From contig NZ_SNUB01000011.1 of the NCBI RefSeq assembly GCF_004378355.1, forward strand, positions 1 to 64,000: a stretch of 64,000 nt of DNA, read 5' to 3'. Within the stretch, counting starts at the first letter, position 1. Every line of letters begins with the position of its first letter. The DNA is from Psychromonas algicola (GTDB taxonomy: Bacteria; Pseudomonadota; Gammaproteobacteria; Enterobacterales; Psychromonadaceae). Shown here piece after piece: positions 27,112-38,816 of the stretch. The notes below the pieces were generated by a model. It did no database searches, was not told the origin of the DNA, and saw nothing but the letters and a program-made list of their open reading frames with translations. The translations under genes and the position numbers were made by a program.

Positions 27112-27837
27112 CTAAAGTTTAAATTCTTCACCTAGGTAAACGCGTTTTACATGATCATTTGCTAATATTTCGTCTTGGGTTCCGATTGCTATTATTTCAC
27201 CGTGACTCACTATATAAGAGTGTTCACACACATCAAGCGTTTCTCGAACATTATGGTCAGTAATTAAAACACCTAAACCACGGTCACGTAAATGCTGGAT
27301 AATATTTTTAATATCGATTACCGAGATAGGGTCTACCCCTGCAAAAGGTTCATCGAGTAAAATGAATTTAGGCTCAGTAGCGAGTGCACGGGCGATTTCT
27401 ACACGACGACGTTCACCACCAGATAAACTCATTCCTTTACTATTACGGATATGCGTAATATGAAATTCTTCTAATAAGGTATTTAGTTTCTCTTCTCGTT
27501 GTTTTTGTGTCAATTCTTTCCGTGTTTGTAAAATACCCATTATATTTTCTGTTACCGTTAAACGACGGAAAATAGAGGCTTCTTGAGGTAAATAACCAAT
27601 CCCTTTTTGAGCGCGAATATGCATAGGGTCGTTAGAAATATCTTCATCATCAATGACGATAGAGCCATGGTCTTGTTTTACTAACCCAACAACCATATAA
27701 AAAGAGGTGGTTTTACCTGCTCCATTAGGGCCTAATAAACCAACAATTTCACCTGTTTTTACTGTTAAGCCAACACCATTTACAACAGTGCGCCCTTTAT
27801 AACTTTTAACTAATCCTGCCGCACGTAACTCAGCCAT
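27112..27837 (-). CDS. lptB: LPS export ABC ATPase LptB
   Basis: The cytoplasmic ATPase that powers LPS extraction with LptFG. It has 241 residues, with Walker [10 protein letters not shown] (36-44), signature [15 protein letters not shown] and Walker [14 protein letters not shown]. It follows lptA by 2 bp. Confidence 0.97.
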   Translation of the reverse strand: MAELRAAGLVKSYKGRTVVNGVGLTVKTGEIVGLLGPNGAGKTTSFYMVVGLVKQDHGSIVIDDEDISNDPMHIRAQKGIGYLPQEASIFRRLTVTENIMGILQTRKELTQKQREEKLNTLLEEFHITHIRNSKGMSLSGGERRRVEIARALATEPKFILLDEPFAGVDPISVIDIKNIIQHLRDRGLGVLITDHNVRETLDVCEHSYIVSHGEIIAIGTQDEILANDHVKRVYLGEEFKL

Positions 27838-27839
27838 AT

Positions 27840-28415
27840 TTATTCTTTTCCTACAGGAATGCTTGGTGTGTCTTCTGTGTTAGTTTCTTTTACGTTACTT
27901 TCTTCTTTACTGCTATCTTTTTCGAATTGCGATGGTAAAAAAACAGTTTTAACACGTTCTTGTTTCGATTGATCTGTGGTTACATTTAACTCTTCTGTTC
28001 CGATATAGTAAATGATTTTAGTACCTGTTATTTTACTATCTAATTGTTTTACTTGTGCATTTTCTGTTAATGTTATTTTACCCTGTGCTACATCATAACG
28101 AATAGTTTTTGCTTCTGCATCAAGTGGCTTTCCATCATCTTGAATTTGGTGGAAAGAAGCAACATTTCCTTCAGCAATCATTATCTCATGATTTGGCTCA
28201 GTTCCTCGAATCACAGTCAACTTATCCGCTGTGATTTTAATTGAACCTTGAGTTAATAGCACTTCATCAGTAAAGGTTAACGTATTCGTTTTTAATTTTG
28301 CATGTTGTTTTACTGAAGAAACATGAATAGGCTGATTAAAATCTGATTCTAACGCCGCACCATAAGGGGAGATAAGGGTGATGGCCATTAGGGCTGCTAA
28401 TTTATTTAGGTTCAT
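27840..28415 (-). CDS. lptA: LPS transport periplasmic protein LptA
   Basis: A periplasmic bridge protein of 191 residues. The signal peptide appears to end near GAALES (about residue 23). The OstA-like beta-jellyroll follows, with the family stretch [20 protein letters not shown] and a region rich in short beta segments. A charged tail of about 30 residues lies after the fold. It overlaps lptC by 14 bp. Confidence 0.93.
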   Translation of the reverse strand: MNLNKLAALMAITLISPYGAALESDFNQPIHVSSVKQHAKLKTNTLTFTDEVLLTQGSIKITADKLTVIRGTEPNHEIMIAEGNVASFHQIQDDGKPLDAEAKTIRYDVAQGKITLTENAQVKQLDSKITGTKIIYYIGTEELNVTTDQSKQERVKTVFLPSQFEKDSSKEESNVKETNTEDTPSIPVGKE

Positions 28416-28965
28416 TAAAGTATACCGCTTTTATATTCGAGTTTAATTTCATTTCTTTGGTCGCCAATGACACCCACATACCTACACCTTCTTGGCGTAT
28501 TTGTGGCCCTGTCCAAATGACTTGCAATTCTGTTGTCACTTCTTGTTTATCAAGTTGCACAATTGCTTTGTCTGTTTTCATTTCTTGTACTATTTCATTT
28601 TTAGTCAAATTTTCAATTATCACACCTTCAGACAGTAATAATTTGTTTTTGTTCTCTAACGTACCTTTTGTACTGGTTAGTTGCCAAATAGTGACGTTGC
28701 CAGTCTCTTTATCTTTTGTGTGAACAACGACTCTTGGTAATTCAAATAATGTAATGTCATCTTCAGGATAACTGATCATCTTATCTGCGAAGATTTGATA
28801 ATCATTAAAACCCGATGCGTCATAATGATTGCTTAATACTTCATTCGCTATATAAGTTGGGTGATGCTCTGTAAAATTTGGAACTTGTACTTTTGGGATG
28901 ATGTATACCCAAATAACAAAAGCCGCCAGTAAAGCAACAAAAGGAATAATTTGACGTTTATTCAT
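28402..28965 (-). CDS. lptC: LPS export protein LptC
   Basis: A bitopic inner-membrane protein of 187 residues. One N-terminal helix (about 8-25) is followed by a periplasmic jellyroll of the LptA/LptC kind, with FNDYQIFADKMISYPEDD and ELPRVVVHTKD. It connects LptBFG to LptA. It lies between kdsC, whose stop is adjacent, and lptA, with which it overlaps. Confidence 0.92.
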   Translation of the reverse strand: MNKRQIIPFVALLAAFVIWVYIIPKVQVPNFTEHHPTYIANEVLSNHYDASGFNDYQIFADKMISYPEDDITLFELPRVVVHTKDKETGNVTIWQLTSTKGTLENKNKLLLSEGVIIENLTKNEIVQEMKTDKAIVQLDKQEVTTELQVIWTGPQIRQEGVGMWVSLATKEMKLNSNIKAVYFNEPK

Positions 28966-29514
28966 TTATTCGCTTTTACCTTGTCTAAAAGAAAGTTGAC
29001 CATGACATTGTAAAAACAAATCACACACTTCACGTACTGCTCCAAAACCGCCTTTAATATTTGTAATTAAATCGGCTCCTTGAATTACTAATGGATGAGC
29101 ATCATTTACCGCAATGCCTAATCCTGCGATTTCCATAACGGGTAAATCGACAACATCATCACCAATATAAGCAGTTTGATCTGCTGTTAGATTTAACTTT
29201 TCAAGTAAAGATTGATAAACAGTTAGCTTGTCATCTTTACCTTGAAAAATATGTTTGATGCCTAAGGCTGACATTCGATTTTCAACGATATTAGATTGGC
29301 GACCAGTGATAATGGCAACGTCAATGCCTTGTTGCATAATCGCTTTAAGCCCAAAGCCATCTTTAGTATGAAATGCCTTTAATTCTTCACCGTCATTACC
29401 AAGATAAATACGACCATCGGAAAACACGCCATCAACATCGCACACAAATAATTTTATTTTTTGTGCTCGTTCAAAGATGTCTGAACTCACTTTTCCATAG
29501 GGGGTATCGATCAT
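28966..29514 (-). CDS. kdsC: KDO 8-phosphate phosphatase KdsC
   Basis: A HAD-superfamily phosphatase that yields free KDO for LPS synthesis. It has 182 residues. Motif I is DVDGVFSDGRIY, motif II TGRQS, motif III Lys in GKDDKL, and motif IV IGDDVVDLPVM. It is the first gene of the minus-strand cluster; kdsD, often just upstream in other species, is not present here. Confidence 0.95.
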   Translation of the reverse strand: MIDTPYGKVSSDIFERAQKIKLFVCDVDGVFSDGRIYLGNDGEELKAFHTKDGFGLKAIMQQGIDVAIITGRQSNIVENRMSALGIKHIFQGKDDKLTVYQSLLEKLNLTADQTAYIGDDVVDLPVMEIAGLGIAVNDAHPLVIQGADLITNIKGGFGAVREVCDLFLQCHGQLSFRQGKSE

Positions 29515-29845
29515 TTATCCGCTCTTTTTATCGTAAATCGTTATTAAACCGTAAAAATATCAAAAAGCACGTATTATGCCAATGTTGTTTGAATATTTTA
29601 TTTCTAATCATAACAAGACAATTGATGATTAAATAGGTTAAACATTACTTAGAACTCGATTAAGCTCATAATTGTTAAAGTAATTACAAAAGAACATTTG
29701 TGAGATAAGCTTTTAACCTGTAATTTTATCCTTATAGAGTCTGTATCAAGTTAAATCGCTGAAATATTCACTTTGCTCAGATTCTATTTGCCTTTCTCGT
29801 TTGAGTTATTAAACTGGCTTATCATTTTGTTAGAGAGTTTTACTC
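29515..29845. promoter_or_regulatory. Divergent promoter region kdsC/mlaF
   Basis: A 331-bp AT-rich gap between two divergent operons. It must hold the promoters of both, but no clear -35/-10 pair, operator or hairpin could be singled out. Confidence 0.4.
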
Positions 29846-30652
29846 ATGTCTACAACACACATTACGATTAATAATCTTAAATTTTCTCGTCAGCAGAATC
29901 TTATATTCGATAATCTGGATATGAAATTTGAACGAGGAAAAATAACTGTTGTTTTGGGACCAAGTGGGATCGGTAAAACGACATTATTAAAATTGATTGG
30001 TGGACAAGTACCGGTTGATCAAGGTGAAGTCATATTTAATGATGTTTCAATTCACGAATGTTCTGAAAAAGTACTTTATGAAACGCGTAAAAAAATGGGA
30101 ATGCTTTTTCAAAGTGGTGCCTTGTTTAATGATCTCAATGTTTTTGAAAATGTCGCTTTCCCTTTAAGAGAACATACTAAAATAGATGAAAAGCTATTAT
30201 CTACAATAGTGCTAATGAAACTACAGGCAGTAGGGTTACGCGGAGCGAAAGATTTATACCCCTCACAACTTTCAGGCGGAATGGCAAGACGTATTGCATT
30301 GGCTCGGGCTATTGCCTTAGATCCAGAAGTGATACTGTACGATGAGCCTTTTACAGGGCAAGATCCCATTTCCATGAATGTGTTATTAAAATTAATAAAA
30401 CAATTAAATGAAACCTTGGGGATCACATCTGTGATCGTATCTCATGATGTTAACGAAGTACTGTCGATTGCAGATAATGTTTATGTGCTCGCTGAAAATA
30501 AAATTATTGCACAAGGCTCTGTTGAAGAAGTATTAGCAGAAAAAGATAATGCTTTATTACAACAATTTTTAGCGGGTGCTGTACAAGGTCCAATACCATT
30601 TCATATGCCTGCTGACGATTATCAAGCAGACCTTAAAAAGGTAAATAAATAA
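29846..30652 (+). CDS. mlaF: Phospholipid trafficking ATPase MlaF
   Basis: The ATPase of the MlaFEDB complex, which moves phospholipids between outer and inner membranes. It has 268 residues, with Walker A GPSGIGKTT near 38, signature LSGGMARRIALARAI and Walker B VILYDEPFTGQDP. The stop codon overlaps the mlaE start (TAATG). Confidence 0.95.
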   Translation: MSTTHITINNLKFSRQQNLIFDNLDMKFERGKITVVLGPSGIGKTTLLKLIGGQVPVDQGEVIFNDVSIHECSEKVLYETRKKMGMLFQSGALFNDLNVFENVAFPLREHTKIDEKLLSTIVLMKLQAVGLRGAKDLYPSQLSGGMARRIALARAIALDPEVILYDEPFTGQDPISMNVLLKLIKQLNETLGITSVIVSHDVNEVLSIADNVYVLAENKIIAQGSVEEVLAEKDNALLQQFLAGAVQGPIPFHMPADDYQADLKKVNK

Positions 30653-31437
30653 TGCAAGTATTGATGCATACATTCCAATCGATTGGGCACTATTCATTAC
30701 AAAAAATGCAAGGCTTAGGTTTAGCAGTGTTAATGTTGAAAAGAACGCTGTTGACTAAACCTCATCCGAAACTATTTCATTTATTTATTGCCCAAATGTA
30801 CCATATCGGTATTTTGTCTTTACCTATCATTATGACCTCTGGGTTATTTATCGGCATGGTATTAAGCTTACAAGGTTATTATGCTTTAGTAGATTACGCA
30901 GCGGAGGAAAGCTTAGGTAGCTTAGTTGCTCATTCGTTATTGCGCGAACTCGGGCCTGTTGTTGCTGCACTTGTTTTTACAGGACGAGCAGGATCTGCGC
31001 TAACTGCTGAAATAGGCTTGATGCAAAGTACTGAACAAATTTCTAGTATGGAGATGATGGCTGTTTCTCCATTTAAACGTATTATTGCGCCTCGCTTAAT
31101 TGCAGGTATTATAGCGCTACCTTTATTAACGCTAATATTTAATGTTATTGCTATTTGGGGTGGTTACCTCATTGGTGTGAGTTGGTTAGGTGTTGATGGT
31201 GGGGCATTTTGGTCTGTTATGCAAAATAGCGTTGGCTTTTCAGCTGATGTAATGAATGGCATGATTAAAAGTGTTGTATTTGCTTTTATTATTACTTGGG
31301 TTGCACTTTTTAATGGTTTTCATGTGGTGCCTAATCCACAGGGGATCAGTAGAGCAACAACAAAGTCTGTAGTCACTGCTTCTCTACTTGTGTTAGGCAT
31401 GGATTTTTTACTGACTGTTTTTATGTTTGGAGGTTAA
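30652..31437 (+). CDS. mlaE: Phospholipid permease MlaE
   Basis: A polytopic inner-membrane permease of 261 residues of the MlaE/YrbE family. The segment ELGPVVAALVFTGRAGSALTAEIGLM is the conserved region that contacts the ATPase. The start overlaps the mlaF stop codon by one base. The membrane helices are clear by eye. Confidence 0.95.
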   Translation: MQVLMHTFQSIGHYSLQKMQGLGLAVLMLKRTLLTKPHPKLFHLFIAQMYHIGILSLPIIMTSGLFIGMVLSLQGYYALVDYAAEESLGSLVAHSLLRELGPVVAALVFTGRAGSALTAEIGLMQSTEQISSMEMMAVSPFKRIIAPRLIAGIIALPLLTLIFNVIAIWGGYLIGVSWLGVDGGAFWSVMQNSVGFSADVMNGMIKSVVFAFIITWVALFNGFHVVPNPQGISRATTKSVVTASLLVLGMDFLLTVFMFGG

Positions 31438-31438
31438 A

Positions 31439-31909
31439 GTGTCACAACGAAAATTAGAAATCTGGGTTGGATTATTTGTTAGCGTAGCAATCGTTTCTTT
31501 TGCTGTGTTGGCATTTAGCGTGTCAGGCTTATCTCTCAAAGGTGAAGGCGATAATTATTATTTAGAAGCAAGTTTCACTAATATTGGCGGTCTAAAACCA
31601 AGAGCACCTGTCAAGTTAGGCGGAGTGGTGGTTGGTCGTGTTGATTCTATTTATTTAGATAAAGAAAATTATACGCCTGTGGTTAAAATGTCGATGCTTG
31701 AAAGCCAAGGTTTTTATCCAGAAACGTCTTCTATGGCGATCCTAACCTCAGGTTTGTTAGGTGAACAATATATCGGTTTAACGCCAGGTTTTATTGATGA
31801 AGGGATTGATATGCTAGGCGATGGTGACATTGTTGAAGATACTAAGTCGGCTTTAGTGTTAGAAGATCTTATTGGACAATTTATTTACTCTATTAATAAG
31901 GAAGATTAA
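31439..31909 (+). CDS. mlaD: MCE-domain lipid-binding protein MlaD
   Basis: A single N-terminal helix (about residues 8-28) anchors a periplasmic MCE domain of 156 residues in all (NIGGLKPRAPVKLGGVVVGRV; LTSGLLGEQYIGLTPG). It forms a hexameric ring on MlaFEB. The GTG start at 31439 is chosen because GGAGG (31429-31433) lies five bases upstream, inside the end of mlaE. Confidence 0.94.
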   Translation: MSQRKLEIWVGLFVSVAIVSFAVLAFSVSGLSLKGEGDNYYLEASFTNIGGLKPRAPVKLGGVVVGRVDSIYLDKENYTPVVKMSMLESQGFYPETSSMAILTSGLLGEQYIGLTPGFIDEGIDMLGDGDIVEDTKSALVLEDLIGQFIYSINKED

Positions 31910-32529
31910 TGCGCTATATTACTGCTTTTTTTGTTCTTTTATGTTCATTATCTTTTCCATTGGTCGCGGCCGATAATGAACTGACAGACCCTAATCAAAC
32001 GTTAGAATTATTGTCATCAAATACCTTCGCTCGTTTAGACAAAGAAAAAAACAGGTTGGAAAGTGAGCCAGAATATATAAAAGTGATCATTGAAGAGGAA
32101 CTTATTCCTTATTTTGATTACAAATACGCCGCTTATAGTGTACTTGGACCTAATTTAAAAAAGACAACATCAGAACAGCGTAGTCAGTTTGTAGATGCTT
32201 TTTATGAGTATTCAATCAATGCTTATGGACATATTTTGTTGAATTATAATCAACAAACATTAACCATACTGGGTAATAATAATTTTAAGGGTAAGAAAGT
32301 TGTTAGTATTCCTGTTAGAATGCAGGAAAATACTGGGCAAATAACTCAACTTAGTTTTAAATTACGCAAAAATGCGAAAACCGGCGAGTGGAAAGTTTTT
32401 GATGTAATCGCTGAAGGCGTGAGTATGTTAGATACAAAACGTTCTGAATTTAGTGCGTTAATCCAAAGACAAGGGATTGATGAGTTGATCAAGTTATTAA
32501 AACAAAAGAATAGTGAATTTTCTTCATGA
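31909..32529 (+). CDS. mlaC: Periplasmic phospholipid carrier MlaC
   Basis: A periplasmic shuttle of 206 residues with a signal peptide (about 1-21, ending SFPLVAA). The body matches the MlaC/Ttg2D fold (IIEEELIPYFDYKYAAYSVLG; QRSQFVDAFYEYSINAYG). It carries phospholipid between MlaA and MlaD. The start overlaps the mlaD stop codon. Confidence 0.93.
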   Translation: MRYITAFFVLLCSLSFPLVAADNELTDPNQTLELLSSNTFARLDKEKNRLESEPEYIKVIIEEELIPYFDYKYAAYSVLGPNLKKTTSEQRSQFVDAFYEYSINAYGHILLNYNQQTLTILGNNNFKGKKVVSIPVRMQENTGQITQLSFKLRKNAKTGEWKVFDVIAEGVSMLDTKRSEFSALIQRQGIDELIKLLKQKNSEFSS

Positions 32530-32783
32530 GTAATGAGATACTATTCGGCCAAGATTTAATGCTAGCTGATTTTAGTCAGCATATTCATCCAGCAATTAAA
32601 TCATATGAAACAATTAAAAGTATTGATTTGTCGCAGCTAAATAATATTGATTCAGCGGGTGTCGCTTATTTAGTACAAATTAAAATGCAATATCCTGAAT
32701 TATTGTTGAACAATGCTTCTGCAAAATTACGGGTTTTAGCCGAGTTATATGGCGTAGAACATATTTTTATCAATAATGGTTAG
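32526..32783 (+). CDS. mlaB: STAS-domain protein MlaB
   Basis: A cytoplasmic STAS-domain subunit of 85 residues that stabilises MlaF. The conserved loop IDSAGVAYLVQI contains the family Ser. It overlaps mlaC by four bases (ATGA). Short but fully placed in the mla operon. Confidence 0.88.
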   Translation: MSNEILFGQDLMLADFSQHIHPAIKSYETIKSIDLSQLNNIDSAGVAYLVQIKMQYPELLLNNASAKLRVLAELYGVEHIFINNG

Positions 32784-32785
32784 TT

Positions 32786-34313
<1,528 letters not shown>

Positions 34314-34337
34314 TTAAAACTCGAAAGCCTTAAAACA

Positions 34338-34366
34338 AAAAAAGAAAGCAACAGCTTTCTTTTTTT
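34338..34366. terminator. Bidirectional terminator murA/degS
   Basis: AAGAAAGC (34342-34349) pairs with GCTTTCTT (34354-34361). It has an A-run on the left and a T-run on the right, serving both convergent genes. Confidence 0.9.
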
Positions 34367-34427
34367 ATGTCTGATGTTCTAGTAAGTAAAGTAGATAAGC
34401 TATTTAGCGTGATTGTTATTAAAACTA

Positions 34428-35498
34428 TTAACCTTGAAACTCGCCAATCACGACTTCTAGCTCTTTTTCTTTTCCTGAGCGTAAAACGGTTATTTTAGTT
34501 TTTGTTCCTGGTGTGATCTTGGCGATTTTATCCATAGTCACAATTAAGTTAACCGCATCTTGCCCATCAACTTTTAAGATAATATCGTTTTTTCGCATAC
34601 CTGCTTTTTGTGCAGGTCCACCATCAGAAATGCTTTTCACAATAATGCTATTCTTCGCTTCTAGTCCCCATAATCGGGCTAATAAAGGATCAAGGTTCTC
34701 TGCTTGAATGCCTAAAGAGCCTCGAATCACTCGGCCATATTTTATTAAGCTTTGCATAACATGATTGGCTAATTGATAAGGGATAGCAAAACTAATCCCA
34801 TAAGTCACATTTTGGGCGCCAGTATGGAACTCAGAAGTATTAATACCTACTAATTCACCTCGACTATTAATTAACGCGCCACCAGAGTTTCCTTCATTAA
34901 TAGCTGCATCGGTTTGAATAAAGTCTTGGCGACCTGTTGCGCTTAATCCACCACGCCCTGTGGCACTGATAATACCTTGAGTAATGGTTTGGCCAAGATT
35001 GTAAGGATTACCGATTGCTAATACAGCATCACCGACTTCAGGTGTGTAATTAGGGTTTTGTGGAATAACCGGAAGATCTTCACCATCAATATGTAAAACT
35101 GTAAGATCGGTTATTTGATCGCTCCCCACGACAGTGGCTGTAAATAAACGCCCATCTTGTAAAGCAATTAAGATTTGATCTGCTTGAGAGATAACATGGT
35201 AATTGGTAAGTATAAATCCACGTTTATCTAAAATAATACCTGATCCTAACCCCGTTGGTTGTAGCTGTTGTTTAGTGCCTACACTTGAATCGATATATTG
35301 CTGTGAGTAAATGTTTACAACTGCTGGAGCTGATTTTTTGACTGCTTCTGAATAACTTATAATTGCAGGTAAATAAGAGGTCTTATCGGTTGCGCTCTTA
35401 TAAATCTTTGGAGTTAAAATAAAAATGGCGCCAAGAAGTATCCCCCACAAAATAGGTTTCATTAAATAATTGAAATAGTTCTTTAGCTTCATATTCAT
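34428..35498 (-). CDS. degS: Periplasmic serine protease DegS
   Basis: The membrane-anchored site-1 protease that senses misfolded porins and starts RseA cleavage for sigma-E. It has 356 residues: an N-terminal helix (about 13-30), a trypsin-like domain with His101, Asp131 and Ser205 (GNSGGAL), and one C-terminal PDZ domain. ATG 35498 is used; ATG 35492 is equally possible. pykF separates it from the related degQ. Confidence 0.93.
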   Translation of the reverse strand: MNMKLKNYFNYLMKPILWGILLGAIFILTPKIYKSATDKTSYLPAIISYSEAVKKSAPAVVNIYSQQYIDSSVGTKQQLQPTGLGSGIILDKRGFILTNYHVISQADQILIALQDGRLFTATVVGSDQITDLTVLHIDGEDLPVIPQNPNYTPEVGDAVLAIGNPYNLGQTITQGIISATGRGGLSATGRQDFIQTDAAINEGNSGGALINSRGELVGINTSEFHTGAQNVTYGISFAIPYQLANHVMQSLIKYGRVIRGSLGIQAENLDPLLARLWGLEAKNSIIVKSISDGGPAQKAGMRKNDIILKVDGQDAVNLIVTMDKIAKITPGTKTKITVLRSGKEKELEVVIGEFQG

Positions 35499-35583
35499 AT
35501 ATTAATGTGAGAAAAAAGAAGTCTAGTATATAGAAAAGTGACCTGAGGAGGAAAGATAGTTTTAATTAAGTTAGTGTTTAAGC

Positions 35584-35619
35584 AAAAAAAAACATCGCTT
35601 AAAAGCGATGTTTTTTTAT
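35584..35619. terminator. Terminator after pykF (minus strand)
   Basis: AACATCGC (35591-35598) pairs with GCGATGTT (35605-35612). The A-run at left makes the U-tract for pykF on the minus strand, and the T-run at right would serve plus-strand transcripts. Confidence 0.88.
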
Positions 35620-35630
35620 TCAGCTTTACT

Positions 35631-35651
35631 AGATTGCTATATTAGCAATCT
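35631..35651 (-). other. Second hairpin directly after pykF
   Basis: AGATTGCT (35631-35638) and AGCAATCT (35644-35651) form an 8-bp stem a few bases past the pykF stop. Together with the terminator it makes a tandem hairpin 3' end that may stabilise the mRNA. Confidence 0.55.
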
Positions 35652-35657
35652 AAAGTA

Positions 35658-37067
35658 TTAAGCAATTACATGTACAGAAGAAGTGTTTGTTGTACCAGAG
35701 CTTACTAAAGCACCTGCAACGATAACTACTTTGTCACCAGCAACGACTAGACCTTGCTCTTTAGCGAAGTCCATACTTAGTTTGTAGAAAGCTTCCATTG
35801 TTTCTTGTTGCTCAACCACTTTAGCAGAAACACCTTTAGTTAATGCTAACTGTTGACGAGTCTTAGCATTGCTTGTTAGCGCTAAGATTGGAGCAGATGG
35901 GAAGTATTTACGTAATGAACGTGCAGACTTACCTTCGCCAGTAGCAACAATGATTAATTTAGCATCAAGTTGTTCTGCGTTATCAACAGCACCGCTACAT
36001 ACCGCTTCAGTGATACGTAAAGTTGACTTTCTGTCATCTGTTTTAGCATTGATAGTTTTATCAGTACGTGCACAGATAGAAGCCATGATTTCAACTGCTT
36101 CTGCAGGGTATTTACCTTTAGCAGATTCACCTGAAAGCATTACCGCATCAGTACCATCGATGATTGCATTTGCAACATCACCCGCTTCAGCACGAGTTGG
36201 GCGAGGGTTTTTGATCATTGAATCAAGCATTTGTGTTGCAGTAATAACAGGTTTACGTGCAGCGTTTGCTTTTTGGATCATCATTTTTTGTGCGAAGATT
36301 ACTTCTTCAACAGGAATTTCAACACCTAAGTCACCACGAGCAACCATGATTGCATCAGAAACTTCTAGAATTTCGTCGAAGTTATCAACGCCTTCTTGGT
36401 TTTCGATTTTAGAGATGATTTGGATGTTTTCGCCGCCGTTTGCTTTTAATAGCTCACGGATTTCTAATACGTCTTCTTTCTTACGAATAAATGAAGCAGC
36501 AATGAAATCAACTTGTTGTTCACAACCAAATACTAAATCGCCTTTATCTTTTGGAGATAGTGCTGGTAATTGAACTTTAACGCCAGGAAGGTTAACACCT
36601 TTGTTTTCGCCTAGCTCACCCGTGTTCATTACTTCACAAACAACGTTAGTACCAGAGATGCTTTTAACTGTCATTTCAATTAGACCATCGTCTAATAAAA
36701 CAGTGTTACCTACCGCAAGATCTTTACCTAAATCTTCGTAAGTTACTGCAACGATAGTATTGTTACCCACAACAGATTGGTCTGTAGAAAGTGTAAATTC
36801 TTGACCAGCTGTTAATAATACGTCATCACCATTTTCTAATTTTACTGTGCGGATTTCTGGACCTTTAGTGTCTAGAAGAACAGCTACATTTTTACCTGTT
36901 TCTGCACAAATTTCGCGGATACGTGTAATACGAGTTCCATGTTCAACGAAGTCGCCATGTGAAAAGTTAAGACGCATAACGTTCATACCTTTATCAACTA
37001 ATTTAGCTAACATCTCTTTTGATTCTGATTTTGGACCTATCGTACATACAATTTTAGTTTTTCTCAC
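35658..37067 (-). CDS. pykF: Pyruvate kinase I
   Basis: Converts PEP and ADP to pyruvate and ATP. It has 469 residues and is highly similar by eye to E. coli PykF: N-terminal [22 protein letters not shown], active-site region [31 protein letters not shown] and C-terminal [11 protein letters not shown]. This type is normally activated by fructose 1,6-bisphosphate. Its position between degS and degQ is unusual. Confidence 0.96.
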   Translation of the reverse strand: MRKTKIVCTIGPKSESKEMLAKLVDKGMNVMRLNFSHGDFVEHGTRITRIREICAETGKNVAVLLDTKGPEIRTVKLENGDDVLLTAGQEFTLSTDQSVVGNNTIVAVTYEDLGKDLAVGNTVLLDDGLIEMTVKSISGTNVVCEVMNTGELGENKGVNLPGVKVQLPALSPKDKGDLVFGCEQQVDFIAASFIRKKEDVLEIRELLKANGGENIQIISKIENQEGVDNFDEILEVSDAIMVARGDLGVEIPVEEVIFAQKMMIQKANAARKPVITATQMLDSMIKNPRPTRAEAGDVANAIIDGTDAVMLSGESAKGKYPAEAVEIMASICARTDKTINAKTDDRKSTLRITEAVCSGAVDNAEQLDAKLIIVATGEGKSARSLRKYFPSAPILALTSNAKTRQQLALTKGVSAKVVEQQETMEAFYKLSMDFAKEQGLVVAGDKVVIVAGALVSSGTTNTSSVHVIA

Positions 37068-37241
37068 CGTCTTTTCTCCAATAGTGATTGTGCTATTTTC
37101 TTACAAGTTTAATTAAAAAAATTACATTTATGTTTAATGGCGCATATTTTACAAGAAATTGTGGAATAAAAAATGATTTATAATCAATAAAGTTCAGTTA
37201 AATGCATATTTAAGTGATTTTTTTACATTTTTACTTGGAAT

Positions 37242-38534
37242 TTAGTCCAACATGAGATAAATCGGTCGATTATTACGCATAATATTTAACGCTCTCATAC
37301 TTTTAATGTTTTTATATGCTGTAATAAGTTGCTCTTGATTGCTAATTCGAGTGCGATTGATAGCAATAATGACATCTCCTTGCATTAAACCAATGCGATC
37401 TGCCATTGAGTTTGGACTCACTTTGACAACATTCACACCAACAAACCTTTGATTGGTTTCTGAATCGCTTAATGTTGCCCCTTCAAAAACAACAGGTAAA
37501 ACAGAATGGTTTGATGCCGTTGTATTTCCGCCTAATACCACTTTAATAGTTTTAGACTTATTATCTTGAATAGCTTGTAAAGAAACTTCTTTACCCGCGC
37601 TCAAGGTGCCTATCTTAGCACGTAATGCAGAGAATGATTTTATTGGTGTTCCATTAACTGCTGTGATCACGTCGCCAGCTTTTAATCCTGCTTTATCTGC
37701 GGCGGAGTTTGGTGTGACTTGGTAAATAAATGCACCGTGCGTGACTTCTAAATCAAAGCTCTTAGCAAGATCGGGAGTGACTTCTCCTCCTTTTATACCT
37801 AATATTCCGCGGCGTATTTCGCCAAACTCTAATAATTGCTGAGTGAGGTTTTTAACCATATTAGCAGGAATAGCGAAGGCAATCCCTATATTCCCACCAT
37901 TAGGGCCTAAGATGGCAGTGTTAATGCCGATCAACTCACCATTTAAATTAAGTAATGCGCCACCTGAATTACCACTATTAATAGCAGCATCCGTTTGAAT
38001 ATAATTTTCTAAATTTTGCAAGTTCAACCCACTTCTGCCTAGCGCGCTGACGATTCCTGAAGTAACTGTTTGACCTAAACCAAAAGGATTACCAATGGCG
38101 ATAGTAAAATCACCGACTTGTAACTTATCTGAATCTGAGAACTTAATCGCAACTAAAGGGCGATCACTCTGTATTTGCAGTAGGGCAATATCACTTTGCG
38201 GATCTTGTCCAATCACTTTAGCTTTGTATTGATGCCCAGATACTAGGCTAATTGTAATTTGATTCGCCTTTTCTATGACATGATAATTGGTAATGATATA
38301 ACCTTTATCAGCATCAATGATCACACCAGAGCCTAACCCTGAAAAACGCTGAGCTCCTTGGTTTAAGCTTGCGCCTGATACTGAAATATTCACCACCGCA
38401 GGGCTTACTTCTTTAATTAAAGGCGCTAAGCTTGGCAGCTTCTCTCCTTTAACGGCGGTTGGTAATGCTGCGAATGAAGACACACTTGTAAATATAAGTA
38501 TTAAAAAAAATAAAGGACGTGTGATGATAGCCAT
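37242..38534 (-). CDS. degQ: Periplasmic serine endoprotease DegQ
   Basis: A Deg/HtrA protease and chaperone of the periplasm. It has 430 residues: a signal peptide ending about SSFAA (residue 23), protease domain with His85, Asp115 and Ser190 (GNSGGAL), and two PDZ domains (about 245-335 and 350-430). Two PDZ domains and a cleavable signal separate it from DegS. Named DegQ rather than DegP from length and the degS neighbourhood. Confidence 0.92.
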   Translation of the reverse strand: MAIITRPLFFLILIFTSVSSFAALPTAVKGEKLPSLAPLIKEVSPAVVNISVSGASLNQGAQRFSGLGSGVIIDADKGYIITNYHVIEKANQITISLVSGHQYKAKVIGQDPQSDIALLQIQSDRPLVAIKFSDSDKLQVGDFTIAIGNPFGLGQTVTSGIVSALGRSGLNLQNLENYIQTDAAINSGNSGGALLNLNGELIGINTAILGPNGGNIGIAFAIPANMVKNLTQQLLEFGEIRRGILGIKGGEVTPDLAKSFDLEVTHGAFIYQVTPNSAADKAGLKAGDVITAVNGTPIKSFSALRAKIGTLSAGKEVSLQAIQDNKSKTIKVVLGGNTTASNHSVLPVVFEGATLSDSETNQRFVGVNVVKVSPNSMADRIGLMQGDVIIAINRTRISNQEQLITAYKNIKSMRALNIMRNNRPIYLMLD

Positions 38535-38816
38535 TTTTGCTCCTTACTATATTAAGTTCAAATCATGTAGCCAGCCAAAAAATAGCGAACTAGATCCGTT
38601 ATATAAAATGGCCGTGAACATCCGATGGGGATATCTCATCTAATTTTCAATTATCCATCCACTTTCATTTTGTGAAACAGATTACACATTTTAAATGTAG
38701 ATGCATAATTTATTAATACACTCAATTGCATTTTAGATACTGCATTTGCATCTTGAATGATAACGGGTATTAATGCTTAAATAGAGGTCAATTTACTGAC
38801 TTATTAAGACAACATT

